Shown one piece after another: positions 45,859 to 58,731 of a stretch of DNA of 64,000 nt. The notes under the pieces were generated by a model that worked only from the letters and a program-made list of their open reading frames with translations, ran no database searches and was not told the origin of the DNA. Both the position numbers and the translations under genes were made by a program. The DNA comes from Trichopria drosophilae (lineage: Eukaryota > Arthropoda > Insecta > Hymenoptera > Diapriidae): NCBI GenBank assembly GCA_030407085.1, contig CM059582.1, positions 213,389,501-213,453,500 of the forward strand. Direction: 5' to 3'. How positions within the stretch are numbered: position 1 is the first letter of the stretch; each line of letters starts with the position of its first letter.

Positions 45859-46918
45859 TATTTTACCACGTTTTTATTAACTCGTATTCTTGTCTGTCTG
45901 TCTGTCTGTTTGTCCAGTGCAAATCTTGTAATCGATTTTAAACTAACTTACCGATGAGCTAAAGACTTGAAAGTTTTAGGATAGCCCAAAATTGGATGAC
46001 TATGCATTCCTTTATCGTTTATTACAAGTTTCAATCAGTTTTAAGAACAATTTCAGCAAATTTAAATTTTATATGAAAAATAAGTTTCAACAAAAAAATG
46101 TTTCCCATCCATGGCTAATTTTTCTTATTCGTTGTATTAGGGTAACGTTGTATGGGATGGGTAAAATTTGACCTATTAAAACTAAAAGGCAGAAAATAAT
46201 TAATAAATAAAAAATTCTTTTTAAAAACCACGTTTTTATAAATGGACTAAAAAGGAGAAAATAATTTTTCCCATCCACACAGGTCACTAATACCATGCCG
46301 AAATAAATACGCAATAATTTTTATTATTCATTGTATTAGGAAATAAAATGTTTGTAAGACTTAAAATGAAAAACGTGGGGCGCAATAGAGGCAACAGAAA
46401 TGACTAGCATGTCTAAACTAGCGTGTCATATTGTTCATTTAAGCATAAGTTTATCATTTGTTAGTGTTCGTCGAGGAGTCATTTCTGTTTCCTCCACGCT
46501 TTCCTTCCTCCCCGCTGTTTCCTCCCCGCAGAAGCTCTGCACCTGCACGGTAACCGTGCAATTTCTGTTACCTCTATAGGAAACCTAATCTATAGGAAAT
46601 AGGTTAGGTTTTTTTTTTAAATTAGCGATAACGATTTAAAATATGAACCCGGTAATAAAAAAAAAATAGAATTATGAACGGCAGAATGTGTTGCGCGAAC
46701 GATTTCGACACGCCCGTTGTCATTCCATAGAGCGGCGGATCTCCGTGCACCAGTGCTTTTCGTCTCCTTCGTCTTTTATGTTTTTGACTTTGGCGATTAG
46801 TAAATATTCTTAAACACGTTTCTTTACGTTCATTTTAGAAATATGCAAGTTCTTACAAAGAACAGAAGAACTCGATAACACGGGCAAGTTCTGCATAGAA
46901 AAAAATTTTAGATTTTTT
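45859..46918. other. No gene; short repeats
   Basis: A (GTCT)n run at 45892-45911, two ATTCRTTGTATTAGG phrases (46125, 46325), and a weak inverted repeat around CAACAGAAATGACT (about 46393) and GTCATTTCTGTTTCC (about 46478). The GC-richer 46680-46800 part could be the 5' region of the gene that starts at 46919. Confidence 0.4.
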
Positions 46919-49900
46919 ATGTCGTCTCATTTGAAGCACAACAGGGAAGAGCATGCTCCAGAATGTCGAGAAAAATATGCGAAAAGAAAAGAACAGGAGA
47001 GGAAAAGTAGAAGAGAGAATATTGCCGGTGATGAACCCGTTACAGACTCGAAATTCCGGAAGCTCAGCGATTTGCTGACAGACAAAATTTACAATGGCAA
47101 TGAGCTGCCGGATTGCCCACCGCTCACACTGGTTAGCATCAGTCAGCGACTGAAAATTAAAAAAAATGACTTGCGACGAATATTAAATAACGCCTGCTTA
47201 TTTATGAATGGTATGTACATCCTTAATACAATAAAAATTACACAGATTATGTCTTACAGTATGGCTATAGTAGGAAGAATATGCCAATAAATGGACAACG
47301 TTCAAAGAATTGATGATTTACCATATATGGCTAATTATCATGAAAATTCGGAATACAACGCATATAAAATACGTGTTTTATCTTCTTTCAACCTTTAGAA
47401 TAATGTTTACTTTATAAAAACAAAGCGCAGTTTTCAAGATGTCCTAAACCGCTATGGAAAACTTACCATTTAAATTAATTTGTCTAATCATTGGGTTTTA
47501 GCGAATTATTTTATAAAAGTATAAATTTAACATTAATAACTAAAAAATACCAAGTTGTTCTCCATACGAATAAAATAGTTATTTTCGTGATGAGGGTGTA
47601 AAATTAACTGTTACTCGCATTCTGCTTGGCTGGCAAAACCCACATTTTGTTACAGCGTGCATCCAGTATGATTCTTTCGATTTTTAGGTTTATTAATTTT
47701 CAATTTACGTACGCTGCAACAAAAAATATTGTTCGGCACTCGTAGAAATAGTAGATTACGGTACAAGTCCGTAAAGTAGGTGATTTGCGCACGAGGTTAA
47801 CGAGTTTACGCACTAGTTGTATAAAACACTATTGTTACGGCTACGAGCTTTCACGCATTCTTTTCATATCAGAGAAGCTGAACTTCACGCACGCCGTTAA
47901 AAAATAGTACGTTATGATACAAGTGCGTATAATAGGTGATTTGCGCTCGAGTGTATTGAGTACGAAAGTTACCTATGTCGCATGCACGTGTAACTGTCGC
48001 GGAATGCAATAATTATTCACACACTTGGATGGTCGCCGAAATAAAAATACGAAGAGCACACATTGATTGTGATAGAGGCTGAGCACTTTGAGTATGCTTC
48101 ACAAAGAAAGTACACGCTGATTATTCAGAACCATTATTTTATTCCAAAAATAGAACAACACACAAAACGTAGTTTCCTCGCATGATAAACGAATTCACTC
48201 TAGAGACATGCGAATTTACAATGCGGATTTTGAGACGCGGTTCATATTAATTTAGAGTACCGAAACAATTCTTTTCGAATTATGCGGAGTGCACCCAAAG
48301 TGGACATAGTCGTTTCGATTGCTTCGTTGAGGCGCATTCAACCAGAATTCATGAAGCAAGTGCCGATGGCGAGCGTTAAGCGTGTTGCTTTCCGTAATGC
48401 TTGGTTGGCATCACGGAACGTTGTGTCGTTGTTTCTGTACACGTCGCTCGGCATGCCGCGTTGCGAAGTAAATCGTTTGAAGGCTGCGATCAAGGTACAC
48501 GACGAGTAGTCGAATACCACTTCCAAGTGGATCGCTTTTGTCGTGAGACAAACGAACAACGATATGTATGCGATTTGCGTGACGCCCTCGACCTCCAGCT
48601 AGTCGTACCTTTATCGGACCCGCATAATCCACTACATAGTGCAAAAATGGTCAGGGTGGTTGTAAGTCTCGTGATGATGTCAGCTGACCCATGAGTTGCG
48701 TCATTGCATCAGCCTATAACCGGCCGCAGAACACACAGTAAAATTTGACGGAGCGAATTAACTTGCGGTCTTGCAAGACCCACAAGGTGTCTCGAAGTCC
48801 TCTTAGAATCAAAGAAATTCCCCTAAGTAGTCATCTCGAACGTACGTAATGAATCAAAAGTCTGATAACCGGGTGATCTCTAATTATAACAGTAGAGGGT
48901 GCATCTCGGGTTAACGATGCATGATTGACTCTTATGATCCCGGACTCGTTTAGGAATGGAGTGAGTGTCTTAATGGGAGTCGCACCACAGGTTCTTTGGT
49001 CAGAGCGTAAAGCCTTAAGTTCATCCGGAAACTCCTGAACTTGTATATATCGATACCATATGACTCTGTTTTTGCGTTAATCGGAAGCTGTCAGATTCGA
49101 CAGCCCGCTCGAATCATGGCTTAGACGGGTTTCCTATTTCAGCATTAGTGCGGTGATGCGTAGCAAACCGATTCCAACGAGAAACTCGGTCCGCCAAAAA
49201 GGAGAGAGTATCATTTGTCTCAACAGTAACTGTGAGCGATTGTGAACGCTTTTCCAATGGTGCGTCAGAGCTCAACATAGGGCGAGTAGTCGGCCAGTGA
49301 GTACGTGGCAGATTAAGCCACTTTGGGCCATGAAGTCATAAGGATGAGTTGACTAAGTTCAGGGCGGACTTACCGCGCGATACAAGATTACCGGGGTTGT
49401 CGGTTGTTGAAATATGACGCCAGATGGTAGTCAGTAGTAACGTTTGAATTTCAGACACCCTGTTCGCGACAAAGATTTTCCATCGCGATGGATGCTGATC
49501 TAACCAGTCCAAAACTATAGTGGCGTCTGGCCAACAACCGCACTCCAGTTCTGAAAAGAAACGATGAACTCGTACGAACGCTAAAGATCGAGCGAGCAAA
49601 AAGCAGCGCACAACTGTAGGCGGGTGATGCACTGCTACTTAACGGGAGCTACTTCGGTTTTGCTTAACATTAACGAAACAATAATATCTCCGGATGCGCA
49701 TCCGGTGCGCAGGTAGACTACGGCTGCATAATCGATGCTTGACGCATCACCAAAACCGTGCAGTTTACACGATACTGTGCCTGAAGCGTATGCGGACAAT
49801 TTACCGCGCCCAATTTGCCGCCACACAATTCACCGTGCACAATTTGCCGCCCACAATTTACCGTTGGACAATTTACCGACCACAATTTGCCGCCCACAAT

Positions 49901-52900
49901 TTGCCGTCGGGCAATTCGTCGTCCACAATTTACCGCCGGACAATTTACCGCCGGAAAATTGTCCGGCGGCAAATTGTGCGCGGTAAATTGTCCGCAAACC
50001 TGCCTGAAGACGTCTGTATCCATCGAAATATAGTTATCTTCGTGAATGTGGCAGATTATTGTAAAATGTTGCCCATTTTGCGGTGGCCATTTCCAGTAGA
50101 GGGAAGTCCCAATCAAATCTTTAAAGATTAAAGCCGTTGCATTAGAATTTTGGCAACTACAGTCACCGGCGTCACCCATCATAGAGCGTCATGCAAACGA
50201 GTAACTAAAGACAATGGGGAGCGCTTCGTATGTAATCGATCGAGGGATTCCAGGAGACACCTAAGATCTTGATGCCTTCGTCACTCAGCAGAGGCTTATC
50301 CCAGGCCAGGCCGTAGTTTTTTGGACTTATGCTCGCTAGTAAGTCCGATGAGTTACTAGCCCATTTACGTAGGAGACGTACTTCGCGGGCGGATTCTACA
50401 TCAATTTGCAGATGTTTGAGAACCCTAAGTGTCAGGAAGGGTGCTCAGGAAACGCCGAACGTCATCGTATTCAGCCGGTATTCTGGAATTGGTTCATGCC
50501 TATCATAACGCCAGATGATCTGTTGGTAATCTCGGTCAGCTGGGTCTATTAGAATTTGACGGTATATCTGAGCGATGTCCGCGCAGAAAACCCATCTATA
50601 GATTCGCCAAGTAGGACCGAAATTATGTCGGATTGAAGCTTAGGGCCAACTAATAGCTCATCATTTCACGAGTTGCCGTTAGACGACTTACTAGAAGCGT
50701 TAAATACGACTCGAAGTTTAGTGGTAGTACTCGATTTATTTTCTATACTGTGATGTAGAAGATAATAAGCCGGTCCAATCGGTGGAGCGATGCATTGTTC
50801 CATATGACCTTGACGTTCAAAGACACGTAGGAACACATAATAAGGGCGATAAGTATCAGGCTTATGAGATAAGCGCGTTTCCAAAGACTTAAAACATCTA
50901 AGTGCTACTCCAGAAGACGAACCGAGGATTGGAGGCTTAATATGGAACTGAAGCCGAACTACATACCGACCGTCTGGTAGCCCATAATGATTTTTAATAA
51001 AGTGTAATTCGCCCAGAGCATCTTCATCTGTCATGTGTACTGGTTTCGGAATTTCTTCGATCTCTCAAAATTTACACAATGACTCGTTAAGCGTCAGAGT
51101 GTCGGCACAGTGATGCACCTGTGTATTGATCGGAGGAGTTGTCTCCGGACTGAAGGTCTGACCAGACAGTATCTACACGTAGAGAAATTTCCGAACCTGA
51201 CGGTGATACGATCAACGAGCGCAACGTCGGGAGTCGCATCAGAGCGCTGCGTCTCGACTCTGTAACCGTGACGGTCAGATAAGTTGTAGACGCAACCCTA
51301 TATACAGGCGTCAACAGTACCATGTAACCGTCACGGCCTGACAGCCGAGACGCAGCGCTCAGAAGCGGCTCCCAGCGCAGCGCACAGCCATTGAGCCTAA
51401 GCGCCATGTTAGGAAATTTTTCTCCGTGTAATCGAATCTGGAATTCTGTGCGATTGGGTGATTAGATTGATTCCTGTAAAGCCCCCGAGAATAATCGACA
51501 CATAAAGACAGTACCTATTATTAAATGTATCGACTAGGAGCTTGTGGGATCTTCGTCGGCAAACTGAATGTTCCGAAAATGCGGCCATTCAGCGGGACAA
51601 TTTTGAAATTGCGGAACATAGGACGTGAGCGTTTTGAGAACTAACGCATTCGCAGTGAGCTCGGGTTGAGTTGTACCGAGTAATTGTGATAGCCGCCGAA
51701 TATCGAACCGAACCGGCCGATGGGCACCCAACTCCGGAAATCACCATATTAACTTTAGAAAGTTAAGAATTTAGGGCATTAACTAGGGTTGCCGAGATTA
51801 GTGTCCAGGTGGATTCGATGCAACAACGAATGGTGTTTCATTTTACAAATTGAACATGTAAATTTACTTGAGCATTGAACTTAGTTTGAATGCGACAGGC
51901 AATTTGTGCATAATTTGTGACGCTTCACAAATTGAAAAGTTGAGTAACATTAAGGTTCTTAAATCTAAGACATTGATATAGACTATGATTACCTTGACAA
52001 GAAGGACACTCTCGGACAGTTGTGGTGGCCAAAGACCGAACTTGCGATTTATTTTTTAACATAGCGGTGCAAGAGTTTGATGCAACCTTCTTTACTGACT
52101 TTGAGTTTACGGCAACTAAAGCAGTTGTTCGAGTAGTTATAAATTGCCTCCATTGCTTATAAGTGAGATATTCTATACTATCTCCTAAACGGAGCTCCCA
52201 ACCTTCCGAGTCGTTGCGTCTAACTTTTGGACCAAAAGAAAAACCAAAATCGCGTTCCATTCATCGACGAGAAATTTTGACGATTTCAATGCAGAGGTCA
52301 TTTCTACTGCTTCATGTAATAATGACTGAAGGTCATTTGCATTTTCTTTTTGAAGCATAAAAAATAATTTTTTAAAATGAGCATTTACAATTCGTGATTT
52401 GATTATCGCCCATATCTCTGTGGTTGGAGGTTAGTTTAGTATAAAAGGAGGTGGGGGAGGGCAAAGCCCCTAGTTTTTTGCATTATCTTTGAAATTCACA
52501 ATTTACTATATCCTCCTGTTTAAAATTTAATGCGTGAGCCAAGGAAGTGCTTGTGTGCTGGGGGGCTTCATCCCCAGACCCCCCTTTTTTATACTAGCCT
52601 AACCTGCAACGATGCAGGTACAAATAAACCAAGGTCATCGTCTAATTGTTGGGGTCGTTTCCTACAACATTCGTTTCATCCAGTTTGTAGTATTGCTACG
52701 CTCGGGCGGCAATAACGTGAGTGTATTTGATGTAATTAGATAGGGGAGTACGTAAGATCGCCACTTGACGGTTGAGTCGCATTTTTGTCATTCCATGGGG
52801 AAATTTTTGTGTATTTTTTTTGGGTCAAATACGATGTTACGCATATGCGCTGACTGCGTCATGTGGCGCCCCGGCCAGCAAGAATGCATAAAATCATATT

Positions 52901-55900
52901 TTACGCATTAAGAACTTAAAAAGTATAAACCCTAATGATTATAATGGCGTTATCATATTCAGAATCCATAAAAGAATTACAAACTTACAATCGATCAATG
53001 TCAAAATTACTTAATCGTCCAATAATTGGCACAGGTACCCTATATGCAATATATTTACTATTCTGTTACACGATATTCAGATGGATACTATATAGTTCCT
53101 TGCGAATACGAGGCGAACGCAGTAATATCGATGTTGACAATTGTGCAACAACATCGCCTGGAAAGAGACGCCATGGATACCAGGGGAATTAACGCCATTG
53201 CGTCTACATCTAGCATGCGTGACGAAATGTTCCGATACCTCATTCAAAAGTATACGGTTTTGAACAATGAACCAAATGTGTCTGGGACTAACAGCGCATA
53301 TCGCAGGTAGGAATATCATCATCACCTATTTATTTTATTGAGTCTAATTAGTACGGTCAATACGTTAGCACTTATCAGTCATCAAGCGGCAAATTTTTGG
53401 ACGACGACATACAATTCAGTGCAGGCTATTTTATAACCTTAATACCGAACAATATTTTTAATTTTAAAAATTATCGATCATCAGACGAATACAAGGTGTC
53501 GTACCAAAAATTGACACATGATGACTAAAAAATATTCTTCAGGTACTCGTATATTTGATTTATCTATTTATAAGTTTACGTGTAAAATAGTAATTTTTTA
53601 TTCAGTAGGCGTAAAATGGCCATTTTACTCCTCGTTCTCTGGTCGTAAAATGATGAATGATAGAGATGATTCATTATGATAGAGATTTTGCTGAGTCATC
53701 ATTATTAAAAATCATTGTAAAATGACCAGTTTTTACGCCTACTTGAATAAAAAAATTATGCTCGTATTTCGGGCGACAATTTGGCACCCTCAAAGCGATC
53801 ACCAGACGATATCGGGCTTGATTCGCAGTCCATTAAGCGCTATGATCGCCTGCGGGCGAAAAATTTATTTTACTGATGATACTGATATAGTATATTATAA
53901 TACAAGTGCGTTACATTAGTTATAACCGAATGAGTGCAAGATTGAAAGCACGAGCCGAAGGCGAGTGGTTTAATCTGTCACGAATCAATTATCACCAGAG
54001 CCGAATTTCATAACGCTAGGTTGAGCAACAAATGTAGGCTTCTTGTTACTGCTATGTTATTGGATAATTTTGGTCACGTGTATCAGGCGCTAATAGCACA
54101 GGATTTGAAATGACAATAATTTTTTATTTTATCAGCCGAGCCGCTTTATACCCCATAGAATCTATAATTTATATATGACACTGAAGTTGGCGAACTATTC
54201 GTAGCGAACTATTCGTAAAAGCAGTGGTTCTCAACTGCTATCGAAATATAAGAAATTAAGCCAATTTTGAGTGCCGCATGTAGCGCGTTTGGTATTAATC
54301 GATATTAAAATATCCTGAGGATGTTATCAAAGAGCGTGAAACAATTTCCAACCTATTTTCAAAAAATAAGAGGGGGGAATTTCGGAAATTGAGGTTTTCA
54401 TCAATTAGCTCTGTTTTACAAAAAATCTAGGGGGGAGGCAATCGGCGATTTTGATGTAAATCGATGTCAATATATCCCAAGAATGTTTCTGACGATTTTG
54501 GAAAAATTTCCATTATTTTCAAAAAAAAATAAGAGGGGGATAATCTCGAAAATTGCGATTTTGAACGATTCGTTGTGTTTTACAAGACATGTAGGGGGGA
54601 GGCAATCAGCGATTTTGATGTAAATCGATGCCAATATATCCCAGGAATGTTTCTGATGAGTTTGGAAAAGTTTCCATCATTTTGTTAAAAAATAAGAGGG
54701 GGATAATTTCGTCTTGTAAAACACAGCGAATCATTAAAAAACGCAATTTTCGAAATTATCCGCCTCTTATTTTTTTTTGAAAATAATGGAAATTTTTCCA
54801 AACTCGTCAGAAACATTCTTGGGATATATTGGCATCGATTTACATCAAAATCGTCGATTGCCTCCCCCTAGATGTCTTGTAAAATGCAGCGAATCATTAA
54901 AAAACGCAATTTTCGAAATTCTCCCCCTCCTATTTTTTTTCGAAAATAATGGAAACTTTTGCAAACTCGTCAGAAACATTCCTGGGATATGTTGGCATCG
55001 ATTTACATCAAAATCGCCGATTGCCTCCCCCCAAGATTTTTTGGTAAAACAGAGCTAATTGATGAAAACCTCGATTTCCGAAATTCCCCCATCTTATTTT
55101 TTGAAAATAGGATGGAAATTGTTCCAAACTCGTTGATAACATCCTCAGCATGTTTTAACATCGATTCATACCAAACGCGCTACTTGCGGCACACAAAATT
55201 GGCTTAATTTCTTATATTTTAATAGCAGTTGAGAACCACTGCTTTTACGAATAGTTCGCTACGAATAGTTCGCCAACTTCAGTGTCATAATTTATATCCC
55301 TAAAACTTATCACAAGTTAACATCAAATGTCGGTTAAATGTTGGTAGCCTCTGAATGTGCTATTCTTCTATATGCAATTTAAAACCCTGATTTCAAAGGT
55401 TTTGATATATCCATAATTTCTTATTTCATCAGCGTAATCTGAGGTAACAACGACAGAGTATTATATGTCTTCAAAACATGTCGGAAGTGAGCAACAATTG
55501 TCGGCTAATTGTTGCTGATTTCTAATGGGGATATTCATCTTTGCAGTTTAAAGCACTGATTTCAAATGTTTTGATATCCATATAATTTTCCTCGACTTAA
55601 CAATTTCAGCATATATTCGCAAACAATTGAGTACTCAAAAAGCGAGTACTCAAAAACTCATGAGGTGGCAGAATTTCTCGTTTTAATTCGATAAAAAAAG
55701 ACTAATCGCACATTCCTACTAACCGGAATAAGAACCAAAAGCGAACGCAACCATAATGTAGTATTTAATATAATTTGTGATATCAGATGATACGGCACGA
55801 TATGATACAATGTGATATGATAGAACATAGTTCAAGACATGGAAAATTTAATTTATATATTAATTTCAGGTTGGACATTGAAAACATTTATAATGTTGTC

Positions 55901-58731
55901 GCATTCAGTGCGATATGCAAGCGAGGAAACGTGTCAGTGCGGGATTTAATCGCCGAATGCAGACGTCAGCCCTACTGTGGTAAACATGCAATTATAATTA
56001 CTCTGATCTCCGACTGCAGTGGCTCAGGGGGTCGACGCGGAGCACAGTATTCATTAGCATTAAGGGTCCTCGAGCATGGCATGGCATTCACCGCCTGTGA
56101 CGTCACAAAAAAAAGGACAAGGAATTTTCCCCCGCTTTAATGGCGAAATTGCCTATTCGCGGGTCGGCTCTCGGGTGGAGGGTATAGGATGGACAACATA
56201 CAGATACATAATTTGAGTTGGTTTATTCGACCGCTATGTAAATATGACTTCAACTGTCGTCTTTCTTCGTTTTGTCGGTCTGTATATGTATTTGGAAAGG
56301 ACACTCTGCAGAATTAAGTTTAGTCGTTTTTTATCAATCATATTTTATCAATCATATTTTCTTAATTTATATGGCGCATGAGTCGCCACCAGCATGCACT
56401 TGTCATTGGTTTTTACTTTATATATCATTTTCGATTAAATTATCATTATAAAAAAAAAAAAATAAAAAAATAAAAAAAAAATAAATAAATAAATAAATAA
56501 AAAAAATAAAATAAAAATTTGGCGCACCAGTCGCCACCAGCATGCAATCGATCATTTTTATATTAGATTCGATCTCCCCACTTGTTGGGAATCAAATGAT
56601 TTAATTGGTAAACATAACATCTTATGAAAATTATTGACAAATCAGAGATTCCGCAGGGTGGGAAGGAAAGGTTTTCCCCTTTTTCTCCCTTCAGGAGTTT
56701 TTGGGGGGTTTTCACCTTTCTTTCTACCTTATATAAAGATGCTTGCAACCATATTGTAATCAGTCCTGAAGAAGACCCACAAGAGGTCGAAACGTTGACA
56801 AATATACAACACATTTTTAATTGTTTACAACAATCGGGTTCATTTACCACCTACCCAAAGTGTGCAGACCGACAAAACAAAGAAAGACTACAGTTGAAGT
56901 CATACATAGATACATCATACATGACGGAACTGGACAACACAACACCCGCCCAGAGCCTGTCCCCCCTACCCCAACACCGATACCCCCAGTAACTTATTCG
57001 GCGGTCTATGCCGTGGCAGGCACGACGCGTGTCTTACCCCATGTTTTTCCGAGGTAATGCCCACGTCGTACCGACCGCGGAAAAATCGCTGAGGGTACCG
57101 ACGACTGTCGACCTCGGTCGACAGCGGCCCTCAAGTTCGTACCTTCGCCCAGCAAGGTTCCCTGGTTACGCTTTTGGCGTCGGTAGAGAAAGTTGCACGG
57201 ACGGTGATTCGAACCCGTCCCAGCAAACGAAAAAGGATTCAAGTTTTTTCAAAAGGATTCGGTTTTCTTTTTTCCAATCCAAAATCTGAACTTTCTCAAT
57301 CCCTGGCTATACTTCAGAAACTTGTAAATTTCTTGAATCGGCTGTTATTCTAGAATCTGAATTGACGTGTCATAGTTTCAATTCCCTTTAATCCCTCAGT
57401 AATTCTCACTTGTGCGAATCCTACTTTATTCATACTGCGGGATTGAAACACTGTCGTTTGTATTATTTTAAATCACAACATCTTATTCGTTGTGCGAAAT
57501 CTATTTTATCCATTATAAGGGATAGAGAAAATGTTATGTGAAATCTTTTCAATCATTAGGTAATGTCTATTTTGGAAATTCTTTTCAATTCATTACACGT
57601 GATTGACAAATCTTTATGCATTAAAGATTCTAACAGGCCTCTAACGCTTCTCTTTGGCCGTTTTTGAGATAATTAAGAATTTTAAAAAATTTTAAGGTAT
57701 AACAGAAATATATTACGCTATAGATAATGATCGATAGTAGTAGACACGTGGTCCGTGTCGCGCGCAGTCATTAATCTAGTAAAGCATCTATGTTGGGTGA
57801 CGCTACTTGGATGGTGACCGTTTGAGAACAGCTTTCTTAAAGATCATTAAATCATCTAAAATAAGTTTAAAAAATAATTGAATTAAATAAAAAATAATAA
57901 AAATGATAGAAAACATTTTTTGTACATAAAGAGGAAAAAATTTAAAAACAAAAAATTATGGATTTAAATTCTACTACCTGAATCGACTCGAATACGTACT
58001 CAACTGGTCTTAGAAAGATGTGTTAAGGCGGATTCAGCGTATTCAGTTTCTATAAAGATCAATAATTTCTGGCGTATTCAGAAACTTGATTCGATTCAAT
58101 ATATTGGATTGAATCGGTTTTCGTTTGCTGGGTACCTATTCCGTAATAAGGAATGAAAGGGATTCGTTTAAGAAATGTATGATCTATCCCTAAATACAGA
58201 TAGAAAAGGAACCGATTTAGTTACTCACAATCACAGCCAATCCATTGTTAGGGATTCAGATTATGGATTCACAGGGATTAAGAGGAATTCAAAATTCTGA
58301 ATCCCTGGCAATTCTTTTTCGTATGCTGGGGGGACCTTCGCGACGTTCAGTTCGTTGTGACGTCACAAGCGTGCAAATTTTGCACCGATCTTTAAGATTT
58401 ACCAGCAACTTGTCAGACATTTTTTTTCGAAAATATTTCTTATTATATTCACTACCGAGTGAATGATTTTGGAAAAGTTGTGCTGCTAGGAAGTTCGTTA
58501 TTTCCTGTCGTTCATTTCAGCTTTCGTGGAAAAATTCTAATTCCCGTGACAGGTTCCATAACCCTACTACTTAATACCGAACTTTTCCAGATATTTTTGA
58601 AAACATCCTGGTAGCACAATTTTCCCAAAATCACTTACTCGGTAGTGAATTGACGTCACCGGCGGTAACCGCTATGACATGCTCGAGGGCCCTTAAGCGT
58701 CCTAATAGTAGATTCATACGTGAATGGATGA
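46919..58731 (+). CDS. Probable cellular gene, three exons, last exon split by a transposon
   Basis: Exon 1: ATG 46919 to 47210, donor GTATGT, phase 1, with a charged helical start (KYAKRKEQERKSRREN) and SISQRLKIKKNDLRRILN. Exon 2: 53081-53306, acceptor ATATTCAG, donor GTAGGA, phase 2 (NAVISMLTIVQQHRLERD). Exon 3: from 55870, acceptor TAATTTCAG (LDIENIYNVVAFSAICKRGN), to a TTAA at 56060. Here a 2.63-kb element intervenes, and the frame resumes at 58697 and stops at 58729-58731. All phases agree. About 245 residues in all. I do not recognise the product. The introns are filled with transposons. Linking exon 1 with exon 2 across 5.9 kb rests on phase and sense only. Confidence 0.45.
47211..48279. 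other. Intron: MITE remnant and small duplication
   Basis: At 47275-47560 is a diverged copy of the 9273-9734 MITE family (AATATGCCAATAAATGGAC, ATTGGGTTTTAGCG). At 47749 and 47907 a diverged duplication shares ACAAGTSCGTA and AGGTGATTTGCGC. No gene. Confidence 0.5.
48280..52260 (-). pseudogene. BEL/Pao retrotransposon relic
   Basis: Minus-strand order from 52260: a Gag C-terminus with zinc knuckle (WELRLGDSIEYLTYKQW, CPSCQGNHSLYQC), protease remnants (51731-51534), RT start (50996-50666: RYVVRLQFHIKPP, LRVVFNASSKSSNG), RNase H (FGDASSIDYAAVVYLRTG, DWLDQHPSRWKIFVANRV), and integrase (TKAIHLEVVFD, FTSQRGMPSDVYRNNDTTF) to 48280. Many stops and frameshifts. A MITE lies at 49787-50000 and an unexplained insert at about 51087-51420. 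The domain order and motifs are those of BEL/Pao. No LTRs found. It lies antisense in the first intron of the 46919-58731 gene. Confidence 0.8.
49787..50000. mobile_element. 214-bp MITE with 9-bp target duplication, built of short repeats
   Basis: TGCCTGAAG flanks it at 49778-49786 and 50001-50009. The ends are a 23-bp imperfect inverted repeat containing GCGGACAATTTACCGCGC. The interior is about 14 units of CAATTTACCGCC or its variants. A 9-bp duplication suggests a Mutator-like transposase. It interrupts the BEL/Pao RNase H. Confidence 0.8.
52425..52690. repeat. Copy of the core of the 3219-4381 foldback family
   Basis: Shared phrases: GGAGGTTAGTTTAGTATAAA, AATTTACTATATCCTCCTGT, AAAATTTAATGCGTGAGC, AGGAAGTGCTTGTGTGCTGG and CTAGCCTAACCT. 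The two halves are inverted around a short AT centre. No gene; 52690-53080 holds a fragment of the 9273 MITE family (52955-53045). Confidence 0.65.
54175..55287. mobile_element. 1.1-kb foldback element with 10-bp target duplication
   Basis: TAATTTATAT flanks the element (54165-54174; 55288-55297). The ends TGACACTGAAGTTGGCGAAC and complement start arms of about 550 bp that pair almost throughout. Inside each arm a module of about 150 bp (GGGGGAGGCAATCRGCGATT, TAAGAGGGGGATAAT) repeats. No coding content; small frames are shadows. A 9-10-bp duplication fits Mutator-like elements. It lies in the second intron of the 46919-58731 gene. Confidence 0.85.
56064..58692. mobile_element. TTAA-flanked element inserted in a coding exon
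   Basis: TTAA is duplicated (56060-56063; 58693-58696). The ends GGGTCCTCGAGCATGGCATG and, on the other strand, GGGCCCTCGAGCATGTCATA form inverted repeats that continue to TGACGTCA. There is no transposase. Inside are an inverted pair (56250-56285 and 56866-56905, GACTTCAACTGT and complement), an A-rich tract (56448-56515) and another MITE. The family recurs as a hairpin at 62975-63457. piggyBac-type by target site. Confidence 0.75.
57219..58132. mobile_element. MITE with CCCAGCAAACGAAAA ends
   Basis: CCCAGCAAACGAAAA at 57219 is matched by TTTTCGTTTGCTGGG ending at 58132, about 0.9 kb. Internal phrases such as GGATTGA/AATCC recur in both orientations. Nested in the TTAA element. Target duplication unclear. 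No gene. Confidence 0.6.

Noticed and set aside
46087..46314. Hydrophobic minus-strand ORF
   Set aside because: AT-rich, no splice sites or motif; likely chance.
49694..50131. Repetitive ORFs (HNLPPTIYR type)
   Set aside because: Translation of the CAATTTACCGCC repeats of the 214-bp MITE.
52935..53192. ORF starting MIIMALSYSES
   Set aside because: Its first half is a MITE end, and the second half is a wrong-frame reading of the 53081-53306 exon.
57190..57220. B-box-like GGGTTCGAATCACCG, minus strand
   Set aside because: No A-box at the right distance and a MITE adjoins it; at most a SINE scrap.
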